The position numbers and the translations under genes are program-made. The notes below the pieces were generated by a model. It saw only the letters and a program-made list of their open reading frames with translations. It was not told the DNA's origin and ran no database searches. 64,000 nt of DNA, from positions 1 through 64,000 of the forward strand of contig OZ241918.1 of assembly GCA_965203915.1 (NCBI GenBank), in the 5' to 3' direction. Positions 55,391 through 62,601 of this stretch are shown here, piece after piece. This stretch comes from JASGCL01 sp965203915. Its GTDB lineage: Bacteria; Pseudomonadota; Alphaproteobacteria; JASGCL01. How positions within the stretch are numbered: position 1 is the stretch's first letter; each line of letters begins with the position of its first letter.

Positions 55391-55455
55391 TTTTAAACGC
55401 TCGCCGATTTTTTAATCTGCCACTCGCTCATAATAGATAACCATCTAATTTACCC

Positions 55456-56115
55456 CTAAGGTTTTTCTGCAATCTTGCTTGCTACTTCAGCATCTGTGGT
55501 TTGTATAATACCTAGACTTTGAATAAAACCTTTGCCTTCAAATTGATTATTACTCTCTACAGAAAAATAAACTCGAACATTTTGTTTAGGATTCAAAGCA
55601 AAGCCTACCTCTTGATTACAATATGAACTTTGCCAATAATCTCGATTGTATATAGCTACAAAAATATCCATATGCTCCATAGCGCCAACTATTAAATCGC
55701 TAAAAGATTTTTTATGATTAGCATCATCTTCTAATGAGTGCTTTGCTAAATAACACATAAATTCTCCTTTTTCTTCAATAGATTTCTTTACTGCTATGGC
55801 TCTTTTCACTACAGCATCAACATCAATATAGCTAATAAAACATTTTTTCTTATCGGTATCTTGCCATTCTCTTGGCATAGGATATGTACTTTTTCTTATC
55901 CAAGCAGTATCTTGATTGTTATATTTGGTAAGAATGTTTTCTGCTTCCATTCTAATTAAATGCCTTTTAAGCGTGTTATTATCTGTGCCTTTCCCATTAT
56001 TCCTACGAGTATATTCTGTAAGCACTTCACTTAAGATTCTACCATTACCAAAAAAATTAGTTTTGTATAGATTGTTTAATATAGCTCTACATTGATTTTC
56101 TTTATTGTTATTCAT
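55456..56115 (-). CDS. TIR-domain protein with N-terminal winged-helix-like module
   Basis: A 219-residue protein from ATG 56115, which has an AAGGA ribosome-binding site; an earlier ATG at 56139 lacks one. Residues about 8-75 resemble a winged helix (CRAILNNLYKTNFFGNGRIL, then a helix ending RMEAENILTKY). Residues about 90-200 form a TIR domain: KKCFISYIDVD, the helix VKRAIAVKKSIEEKGEF, MEHMDIFVAIYNRDYW and SSYCNQEVGFAL. E169 occupies the position of the catalytic glutamate of NAD-cleaving TIR domains. It is the last gene of an AT-rich three-gene operon. Many bacterial TIR proteins deplete NAD during phage defence; that role is inferred. Confidence 0.72.
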   Translation of the reverse strand: MNNNKENQCRAILNNLYKTNFFGNGRILSEVLTEYTRRNNGKGTDNNTLKRHLIRMEAENILTKYNNQDTAWIRKSTYPMPREWQDTDKKKCFISYIDVDAVVKRAIAVKKSIEEKGEFMCYLAKHSLEDDANHKKSFSDLIVGAMEHMDIFVAIYNRDYWQSSYCNQEVGFALNPKQNVRVYFSVESNNQFEGKGFIQSLGIIQTTDAEVASKIAEKP

Positions 56116-56160
56116 TTTATTGTCCTTATCATTATTCAAAAGCTTTATAAAATTGGTTAG

Positions 56161-56544
56161 TTAAAGAATATTTGCCACGCTTTTTTTTACTAAAAAACCA
56201 CGTGTACAAGCATAGTCAAAAAAATTGCCGTCAAATTTAATTTTTTTAACATTACATTTTTTCCATCGAGTTTTAACTTCTTCGTTGGTCACTAAAGTAT
56301 TGCTATTTCCTTTTGCTATTAAATAAATAAAAAGCGTTACTAATTCTTTCCCACCCTTGTCTTTTAAAGATTGTAATTTCTTGACATTTGCTCTGTCATC
56401 TAATACTAAATCAATACCATTAGGCAATATTGATAAAGAAGGTGGCGCTACCGATAGGCTACCTGATTCGACTCCCGCTAGCGATTTTATTTTATGCAAT
56501 GCGCTTTCTATTATTTCAATTTGTTCTAATAATTCTTTTGTCAT
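56161..56544 (-). CDS. Small helical/winged-helix protein of the TIR operon
   Basis: A 127-residue protein not assigned to a named family. The N-terminus (about 1-22, LLEQIEIIESALHKIKSLAG) is likely helical or coiled coil. The C-terminal part (about 65-125) looks like a winged helix: GGKELVTLFIYLIAKGNSNT, NEEVKTRWKKCNVK and YACTRGFLVKKS. The ribosome-binding site AAGGGAG lies inside the end of the upstream gene, which implies translational coupling. The TIR gene follows after 45 bp. DNA binding or sensing is a guess from fold. Confidence 0.6.
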   Translation of the reverse strand: MTKELLEQIEIIESALHKIKSLAGVESGSLSVAPPSLSILPNGIDLVLDDRANVKKLQSLKDKGGKELVTLFIYLIAKGNSNTLVTNEEVKTRWKKCNVKKIKFDGNFFDYACTRGFLVKKSVANIL

Positions 56545-56547
56545 ACT

Positions 56548-56889
56548 TTAAACTCCCTTCTTGATAATATAGGTATATTTTTTAGGCTTTCCTTTTTTAA
56601 GCAAAATATTGTTTTTTACTAAAGTTTTTAGGCTTTCATTTACTAATTGGTCAGAACCATTAAATTGACATTCTTTTAATCCCGCCTTTATTTCAGAAAC
56701 ATTTTTATCATTCTTAAAGAAGCCGTCCTTTGTCATTTTTTTTAACACATCAGCCATTGTTCTTTTGGGAGCATCCTTATTTCCTGTTAAATTGGAAGGC
56801 TCCTTCGTTTCAACTTTCGCATTTTTTAGCAGCGTATCAATTTTAGTTTCAATGCTATTTAATTTTTTTAATATATCATTATTATTCAT
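56548..56889 (-). CDS. Small coiled-coil/winged-helix protein, first gene of the TIR operon
   Basis: A 113-residue protein from ATG 56889, which has a strong AGGAGA site; an upstream ATG at 56922 lacks one. Coiled coil at about 5-22 (ILKKLNSIETKIDTLLKN), then MADVLKKMTKDGFF, a helix region and LKTLVKNNILLKKGKPKKYT as recognition helix and wing. It aligns along its whole length with the protein at 37437-37805. It ends 3 bp before the next gene. It may be the DNA-binding or scaffolding component of the system; no function is proven. Confidence 0.65.
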   Translation of the reverse strand: MNNNDILKKLNSIETKIDTLLKNAKVETKEPSNLTGNKDAPKRTMADVLKKMTKDGFFKNDKNVSEIKAGLKECQFNGSDQLVNESLKTLVKNNILLKKGKPKKYTYIIKKGV

Positions 56890-56922
56890 TTTTCTTTCTC
56901 CTGAATTGGTTTCGTATTGCAA

Positions 56923-57071
56923 TTTATACGATTCTTCGATCTAGTCCAATAAAATAAATACAACTAAAGGATTTATAAAATTTTAGTAAGGAATAATAAA
57001 AACCTAATCAGACAAGGCCAATTAATATTATCGAAAAAATACCGCCATCGCGGGCTAATGGCAACTAGTTT
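56923..57071. promoter_or_regulatory. Upstream region of the TIR operon
   Basis: AT-rich. On the minus strand a -35-like TTGGAC precedes TATAAA by 15 bp, near 56939-56965. A 6-bp inverted repeat TCGTAT/ATACGA with an 8-nt loop overlaps the TATAAA. No long palindrome like that before the 37437 gene is seen. Confidence 0.35.
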
Positions 57072-57180
57072 GGTTGCAGGCAAAGCCTGCCCCTCAAGTA
57101 GCGTTAGCGATAGCGCAAATTTAATTGGTTCTAGGCGTAAGCCCGCGCTCAAGCAACGAAGTGATAGCGCAAATTTAATT
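57072..57180. repeat. Tandem 55-bp repeat at the right edge of the TIR island
   Basis: Unit A (57072-57126) and unit B (57127-57180) both begin GGTT, carry an inverted core (GCAGGC-AAA-GCCTGC-like in A; CTAGGC-GTA-AGCC in B), continue CTCAAG and end with GATAGCGCAAATTTAATT. Unit B contains the stop codon of the minus-strand BHMT-like gene. The cores match the CTAGGC repeats elsewhere in the window. Confidence 0.75.
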
Positions 57181-58242
57181 GGTGGCGTCGCCGATGGGGT
57201 CGGTGGGGGTGGGGGCCGATTTGTGGGCGTGTTTCAGGGTGTTGGGGGGAATGGGGCCGAGGATTGTTTGAATGACATCGGGGGTTATGCTATCGCGGTC
57301 GGGGTAGCGTGGGTTTTGTGCTTCGCCGCGCGCACCGTGGAGTATGGCGGTGAGGCTGGGCCCGTCGGTTCCGCAACAACCGCCAATTAAACGCGCGCCA
57401 AGGGCGTAGGCGAGTTGGCCATAATCCATCATCATGTCGGCGGTGCCGTCGAATTCGAATTGGCCATCGACATATTGGGGAATGCCGCGGTTAGCCTTCG
57501 CCACCAACAGCGGCGGGTTTTTTAATTGCATGGCGGCAAGGTGGCGTTGCCATTGCCATAGGCTGTAAACTGATTCGGCGGGGCTCTTCCCACAATTGAT
57601 GCCGAATGCGACAATGTTGGGCGACATTGTTAATAATTGTTCCACGGCCTTTTCGGGGGAGATTCCCATCATGGTTTTGCCATTGGTGTCGAATGTCAGG
57701 GTGATGACGATGTTTTTTTTATTGACGATGCGGTCGGCGGCCTTGACGATGGCGGCGACTTCCTCCACCGCTGACATGGTTTCTATCCAAATAAGGTCGG
57801 CCCCCGCACGGTCGAGGGCTTCGATTTGCGCGCCGAAACCTTCTATGGCTTCGTCCTCGCTTAATGCGCCAAGCGGCATGAGCAATTCGCCCGAAGGGCC
57901 AATGTCGCCGCCGATGAAAACGGAGCGGTCGGGCGATTTGTTTTTGATGGCTTGTTGCACATTTTCGACGGCGCGTTGGTTAAGGATGGCAAGGTCGCCC
58001 TCGGCCCTATGCAATTTTAAACGGAATGGGTTTGCGCCGAAACTGTTGGTGAGGATGATGTCGGCACCGTGTTCGATGAATTCTTCATGCACCGAAGAAA
58101 TTTTTTCGGGGTGGTCGCGATTCCACAATGCTGGTTCGTCGCCCGAAATTAACCCGCGGGTGAACAGGTTTGTTCCCATGGCCCCGTCAAGCAACAAAAA
58201 TCCGTTGTTGCTTTTTTCTAATTCATGGCGCAGGTCGAGCAT
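57175..58242 (-). CDS. Betaine-homocysteine S-methyltransferase family protein
   Basis: Zinc methyltransferase of 355 residues that transfers a methyl group to homocysteine to form methionine. Signatures: LLLDGAMGTNLFTRGL, HGADIILTNSFGANPFRL, FGINCG (first zinc Cys) and GARLIGGCCGTDGPS (the zinc Cys pair). The layout fits bacterial BHMT-like enzymes, whose donor may be glycine betaine, dimethylsulfoniopropionate or S-methylmethionine. Its product dimethylglycine would be a plausible substrate for the FAD/GcvT-like operon across the island. folE ends 6 bp upstream of its start on the same strand. Its last codons lie inside a repeat unit. Confidence 0.85.
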   Translation of the reverse strand: MLDLRHELEKSNNGFLLLDGAMGTNLFTRGLISGDEPALWNRDHPEKISSVHEEFIEHGADIILTNSFGANPFRLKLHRAEGDLAILNQRAVENVQQAIKNKSPDRSVFIGGDIGPSGELLMPLGALSEDEAIEGFGAQIEALDRAGADLIWIETMSAVEEVAAIVKAADRIVNKKNIVITLTFDTNGKTMMGISPEKAVEQLLTMSPNIVAFGINCGKSPAESVYSLWQWQRHLAAMQLKNPPLLVAKANRGIPQYVDGQFEFDGTADMMMDYGQLAYALGARLIGGCCGTDGPSLTAILHGARGEAQNPRYPDRDSITPDVIQTILGPIPPNTLKHAHKSAPTPTDPIGDATN

Positions 58243-58248
58243 GGCGGG

Positions 58249-58989
58249 TTATTGATTTTTTTCCGCGGCTAGGCATTGTTGTTCGAAACCATGGCGTAAT
58301 TCTTTGTCCTGCTTGAACAGACCATGGTAATGTTTGGTAATGGTGTCGACGCCGCCCTTCTCTACCCCGCGGGTTTTCATGCAAAAATGTTCGGCGGTTA
58401 TCATCACGGCGACGCCGCGTGGTTTCAACGCGTGCAAAATAGCGTCAGCAATTTGTTTGGTCATGGTTTCTTGGGTTTGTAAACGTTTGGCAAAAATTTC
58501 AACAACGCGGGCGATTTTGCTTATGCCGACAATTTTGCCCGCGGCGTGGTAAGCCACATGGGCGTGCCCAATGATGGGCGCCAAATGATGTTCGCAATGG
58601 GAATGAAACGGAATGTTGGTAAGCAAAACCATGTCGTCATAGCCCGATGTTTCGGTGAATTGCTTGGCCAAAATATTTTCTGGCGACATGGCATAGCCGT
58701 TGAAATAATCGTCGAAGGCCTTCACCACCCGTTTGGGGGTGCCGACCAAACCATCGCGCGTGGGATCCTCGCCAATATATTCAAGCAACGTGCGCACCGC
58801 GGATTCGGCGGATTCGCGCGACACGGTGCCGCGCGGCGTGTTGCCATTGTTACCAACGGCGGATAATTTGACGGGGTTGCCACCGTTGATACCATGGTCA
58901 TGGTCGGCCAACAATTGGTCGGTGCTTTGGCTGGTGGCTTGGTTGGTATGTTGATATGACATCAAAGGTTTGTTTTTTATACGCATCAC
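58249..58989 (-). CDS. folE: GTP cyclohydrolase I
   Basis: First enzyme of tetrahydrofolate synthesis. The conserved core, from about residue 60, contains AVRTLLEYIGEDPTRDGLVG, TNIPFHSHCEHHLAPIIGHA (zinc Cys and His), RLQTQETMTKQIADAILHAL and EHFCMKTRGV (second zinc Cys). The N-terminus has a variable extension of about 50 residues and two possible early Met codons, so the start is uncertain. It precedes the BHMT-like gene by 6 bp; folate supply and methyl transfer are thus linked in one transcript. Confidence 0.95.
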   Translation of the reverse strand: MMRIKNKPLMSYQHTNQATSQSTDQLLADHDHGINGGNPVKLSAVGNNGNTPRGTVSRESAESAVRTLLEYIGEDPTRDGLVGTPKRVVKAFDDYFNGYAMSPENILAKQFTETSGYDDMVLLTNIPFHSHCEHHLAPIIGHAHVAYHAAGKIVGISKIARVVEIFAKRLQTQETMTKQIADAILHALKPRGVAVMITAEHFCMKTRGVEKGGVDTITKHYHGLFKQDKELRHGFEQQCLAAEKNQ

Positions 58990-59153
58990 AACATTTCCTT
59001 TTTTTGCTTCGTTGGATTATTTGGCTTAATTTTTCTGAATGGCTTTAGCTTGATTTTTAAACCGCCGTTGTTTTATGATGTAATATGATGAGAAAGCGGG
59101 GATTTATTATTTGCGGGATTGAGAAAAATCCCATAAATATAATGTAATTTATT

Positions 59154-59843
59154 ATGCCCGAAAAAAAAGATTTTGTCCAGCTAGAAAAGCCCGCCGCCGA
59201 AGCCCCCACCAAACCCGCAAGCAACGATGCGGCGGGGCAACATGCGGGCGGGGCGGGGTTTATGCCGCATGATAAAACGGCGAGTGATGAGCGGCGCGAG
59301 GATAAGGCGGCGAGTGATAAGCAGCAGGCCGAGGCGACATTGGCATTTTATGAAGAAAAATTATTGGCGATGGCCGAAGCCCTGGCCGAAGAAAAAAAAC
59401 ATCGGCCACAAATTTACCCCGCCACAACCGATGGAACGGGCGCGATTGATTTTGAGCAAGCCGAAAAAACCGCGCCGCATGTTGGTAAAAAACATAGCAG
59501 GATGTGCGGCAGTGTTATCAAGGCGGCGTTTTGGTTGCATAAAAAAAATAATGACATGGTTATCAGCGCGATTTTTTTGCAACCCCAGGCATGTTTGTTG
59601 GGGCGGGTCGCCGCCGATATAACCACCAAGGTTTTGGTGGGGGAAAATTTGGCGGGGGTAAAATTATTACGCGGGTTGTTGCGCGATTTGTTACAGGGTA
59701 AACGCGACGACATGCCCAAACCATTCGATGGTTTTAATTGTTTTATGGCGGTGCGTTATTTGCAAAATCGGCATGGGGCTATTTTATTACCCGTCGATGT
59801 GGTAATAGAAACATGGGAAAAAGATTTAATAAAAAATGCTTAA
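59154..59843 (+). CDS. NifU/IscU-like iron-sulfur scaffold family protein with N-terminal extension
   Basis: The 229 residues have a variable, charged first part (about 1-105). A domain follows that matches the alphaproteobacterial NifU-like family next to hisI/folE: KKHSRMCGSVIKAA, LQPQACLLGRVAADI, AGVKLLRGLLRDLLQG, and AVRYLQNRHGAILLPVDVVI. Two of the scaffold cysteines are present (MCGS and QACLLG); the third is replaced by the RH of QNRHG, as in other members of this group. Its role in iron-sulfur assembly is likely but unproven. It overlaps hisI by 8 bp. TTGCGG-17-TAAATA (59111-59139) may be its promoter. Confidence 0.72.
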   Translation: MPEKKDFVQLEKPAAEAPTKPASNDAAGQHAGGAGFMPHDKTASDERREDKAASDKQQAEATLAFYEEKLLAMAEALAEEKKHRPQIYPATTDGTGAIDFEQAEKTAPHVGKKHSRMCGSVIKAAFWLHKKNNDMVISAIFLQPQACLLGRVAADITTKVLVGENLAGVKLLRGLLRDLLQGKRDDMPKPFDGFNCFMAVRYLQNRHGAILLPVDVVIETWEKDLIKNA

Positions 59844-60180
59844 GGACGAATTTTTAGCAAGCGTTAAGTTTGATGATAGGGGCTTGCTGCCCGTGGTGGT
59901 GCAATCGATAAAAGATAAGCAGGTGTTGATGCAAGCATTCATGAACCGTGCGGCATTGGAGCAAACATTGGCAACGGGGCGCATGGTTTTTTGGTCACGG
60001 TCGCGCGGCGCATTGTGGGTCAAGGGCGCGACATCGGGCAATTATCAAGACTGGCAAGAATTGTTGTTGGATTGCGACGGCGATAGTTTGTTGGCGTTGG
60101 TGGTTAGCCATGGCCCCGCTTGCCACATGGGCACCGACAGTTGCTTTCAAAGGAAATTAAGCCAGTCGCGCGGCGATTGA
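59836..60180 (+). CDS. hisI: Phosphoribosyl-AMP cyclohydrolase
   Basis: Third step of histidine synthesis. The 114 residues keep VLMQAFMNRAALEQTLATG, FWSRSRGALWVKGATSGNYQ, the zinc/magnesium site LLDCDGDSLLALV and GPACHMGTDSCF. It is the stand-alone form, not fused to HisE. It overlaps the NifU-like gene, a neighbourhood shared with other alphaproteobacteria. Confidence 0.95.
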   Translation: MLKDEFLASVKFDDRGLLPVVVQSIKDKQVLMQAFMNRAALEQTLATGRMVFWSRSRGALWVKGATSGNYQDWQELLLDCDGDSLLALVVSHGPACHMGTDSCFQRKLSQSRGD

Positions 60181-60268
60181 GCCGCCCGCCAATGAATGTT
60201 GGATAAGAGGATTAAGCCTGATTCAAGTAAGGAACGCCGCGACAAAAAATAAATGCCACGCGGAAAAA

Positions 60269-61318
60269 TTAATTCTTAGCCTTATCAACCAATTTGTTTT
60301 TGGTTATCCATGGCATCATGGTGCGTAATTTGTCGCCCACTTCTTCTATCGGGTGTTGCGCCAAATTGCGGCGAATGGTTTTAAAACTTGTTTGGTTGAC
60401 TTTGTTTTCCAACATCCAATCGCGGGTAAATTTACCATCTTGAATCTCGGTCAGAATTTTCTTCATTTCTTTTTTGGTTTTGTCGGTGATAAGCCTTGGC
60501 CCCGTGACATAGGCACCATATTCGGCGGTGTTGGAAACGCTGTAGAACATATTGGCAAGCCCACCCTCATACACCAAATCGACTATCAATTTTACTTCGT
60601 GCAAACATTCAAAATAAGCCATTTCGGGGGAGTAGCCAGCCTCAACCAATGTTTCAAAACCCGCGCGGATCAACGACACCAAGCCACCGCACAAAACCGT
60701 TTGTTCACCAAACAGATCGGTTTCGCATTCTTCGCGGAATGATGTTTCAATAATACCCACCCGCCCGCCACCAATGGCCGAAGCATAGGAAAGAGCCAAT
60801 TCTTTGGCACCGACATTATCGCGCGCGGTGGCACCGTCATGCGCCCCAGCATCCTGATGCACCGCCACCAAACATGGCACGCCCGCGCCGCGTTTGTATT
60901 CGCCGCGCACCGTGTGGCCAGGGCCCTTGGGGGCGACCATCAACACACTAATATCTTTCGATGGTTCGATAAGATGAAAATGAATGCTTAAACCATGGGC
61001 AAAAAATAAAGCCGCGCCCTTTTTGATATGGGGGGCAATATCGTTTTTAAAAATATCGGCTTGCAACTCATCGGGGGCCAACATCATGATAACATCAGCC
61101 CATTTTGCCGCTTCGGCTGGTGTGACGCAAGTCAACCCCTCCGCTTCGGCTTTTTTTCGGCTGGGGGAATTTTCCCGCAAGGCAACCCGCACATCCTTCA
61201 CGCCCGAATCTTTTAAATTCAGGGCGTGGGCATGGCCCTGAGAGCCGTAGCCGACAATGGCTACCTTTTTTCCCTTAATGATATTAGGGTCACAATCTTT
61301 ATCGTAATAAACTTTCAT
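60269..61318 (-). CDS. ilvC: Ketol-acid reductoisomerase (NADP+)
   Basis: Second step of branched-chain amino acid synthesis. The 349 residues are the short class I form. Motifs: VAIVGYGSQGHAHALNLKDS (NADPH binding), APKGPGHTVRGEY, and the metal-binding TDLFGEQTVLCGG and EAGYSPEMAYFECLHEVKLI. An AAGG precedes the ATG. ilvD is nearby on the opposite strand, with an XRE regulator between them. Confidence 0.97.
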   Translation of the reverse strand: MKVYYDKDCDPNIIKGKKVAIVGYGSQGHAHALNLKDSGVKDVRVALRENSPSRKKAEAEGLTCVTPAEAAKWADVIMMLAPDELQADIFKNDIAPHIKKGAALFFAHGLSIHFHLIEPSKDISVLMVAPKGPGHTVRGEYKRGAGVPCLVAVHQDAGAHDGATARDNVGAKELALSYASAIGGGRVGIIETSFREECETDLFGEQTVLCGGLVSLIRAGFETLVEAGYSPEMAYFECLHEVKLIVDLVYEGGLANMFYSVSNTAEYGAYVTGPRLITDKTKKEMKKILTEIQDGKFTRDWMLENKVNQTSFKTIRRNLAQHPIEEVGDKLRTMMPWITKNKLVDKAKN

Positions 61319-61340
61319 TATTCTTACCTTGCTTATGTCC

Positions 61341-61368
61341 GCTATAACAAAGGATGAGAAAAAGTCAA
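61341..61368 (-). promoter_or_regulatory. Promoter for ilvC
   Basis: On the minus strand, TTGACT (61368-61363), 16-bp spacer and TATAGC (61346-61341), about 22 bp before the ATG. Confidence 0.45.
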
Positions 61369-61402
61369 AGCTATTTTATAATCAATATATTATTATCTTT
61401 GA

Positions 61403-61915
61403 TTATTTTTTAATAAAGTTTTTCGCCAATTCCAAAAATAATTTTTTTTGGTCATTGTCGGTAATTTTATTGTAAGCAACCACCAATTCCAACACATCTT
61501 TGCGTTTGAATGGGTCATTGGCCGCCGCGCCCGTTCTTTCATAACCCCTGCTTGAATTGGCGGGGTCAAATACGCCTTCGACATTATCATTGTCTGCCAT
61601 GCCCGCGGTTTGCTTGGGCATCAAATCAACGAATAATTTCTTCGTGTCGGCGGTGATATCTTGAAAAAAGAAGTCGATGGGGGTTTGCAAAATCAACGAC
61701 AATTCATACAAGCGCGAACAACCAATACGGTTGCTGCCGCGTTCATATTTTTGCACTTGTTGAAAGCTTATGCCAAGCAATTCGGCAAGGTCGGTTTGCG
61801 TTAAGCGCAACATTTTGCGTCTTAAACGGATACGATCACCCACATGTTTATCAATTGGGTGAGCAGTTTCATCATCGACCAAGTCAATGATGGCTGCGAG
61901 AGATTTTTTTACCAT
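61403..61915 (-). CDS. XRE-family helix-turn-helix regulator
   Basis: A 170-residue DNA-binding protein. Residues about 24-85 are an XRE/Cro-type HTH: VGDRIRLRRKMLRLTQTDLA, LLGISFQQVQKYERGSNRIG and LYELSLILQTPIDFFFQDI. This is a common alphaproteobacterial family with a variable, acidic C-terminus. Target genes are unknown. It lies upstream of ilvC on the same strand and divergent from ilvD, so control of branched-chain amino acid genes is possible but only inferred from position. Confidence 0.88.
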   Translation of the reverse strand: MVKKSLAAIIDLVDDETAHPIDKHVGDRIRLRRKMLRLTQTDLAELLGISFQQVQKYERGSNRIGCSRLYELSLILQTPIDFFFQDITADTKKLFVDLMPKQTAGMADNDNVEGVFDPANSSRGYERTGAAANDPFKRKDVLELVVAYNKITDNDQKKLFLELAKNFIKK

Positions 61916-62601
61916 TTTTTTATCCTATAAAAATTAGTTGATATTGAGGTATTTGCCCCATTTATGCCCTGCCCCAGTGTATGCCCGTTTGCGTCCCGTT
62001 TTAGCCCCGCGCCCTCCATGTCCTTGAATGTCCCGCCCTCATGGTTATCCCTTTTTATGGTCAGCCCAAAAAATCTATATAAAATATATAAATATTAATG
62101 AATTATTACCAGCGGGTCCCTTAATAAGCTATAAGACAAACTAAACAAATGAATAATGTCGCGAGTTACAAAACGCCATCAAACATACTATTTATTAGTT
62201 TCTTCCCAAACCGTTTTATTTTTATAGCAAAAACTTTTGATGCAATCAAGAATTTTATTCAATTTTGAATAAAATTCTCTTTTAATGCACATTTCTTCCT
62301 GTGTATAAAATATTAACAACAATGAAGGGGTATTATTTTTTAACCTTTCAAAAATCCTCTTTCGCCCATTGGGAAATCTTGCTAAAGATTTGCTACAACC
62401 TGTAAACAAAAAATAGCAGACCCTTTTCATGATACTATATCAATAATAGCGCAATATTTAGGATTAATTTCATTAAAATTCAAAGATTTATGTTAAAATC
62501 TTGAATTGTTGGTAAAAATCAAATATAATAAAAAATATCAAGAAATATTCTTATAAAAATCAATTATTTTCTACTCATTCCCTCCTGTTTTACTTCCCAA
62601 C
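61916..62601. other. 686-bp intergenic region between the XRE gene and ilvD
   Basis: AT-rich. It holds the ilvD promoter (62501-62529). An 80-codon open frame on the minus strand (62188-62430) has no clear ribosome-binding site or family match. No tRNA or other RNA was recognised. Confidence 0.5.
62501..62529 (+). promoter_or_regulatory. Promoter for ilvD
   Basis: TTGAAT (62501-62506), 17-bp spacer and perfect TATAAT (62524-62529), 72 bp before the ATG. Confidence 0.6.

Noticed and set aside
57072..57180. Tandem repeat considered as a CRISPR array
   Set aside because: Only two adjacent units of 54-55 bp, with no spacers and no cas genes.
62188..62430. 80-codon open frame on the minus strand
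   Set aside because: No ribosome-binding site, no family pattern; AT-rich region where such frames arise by chance.
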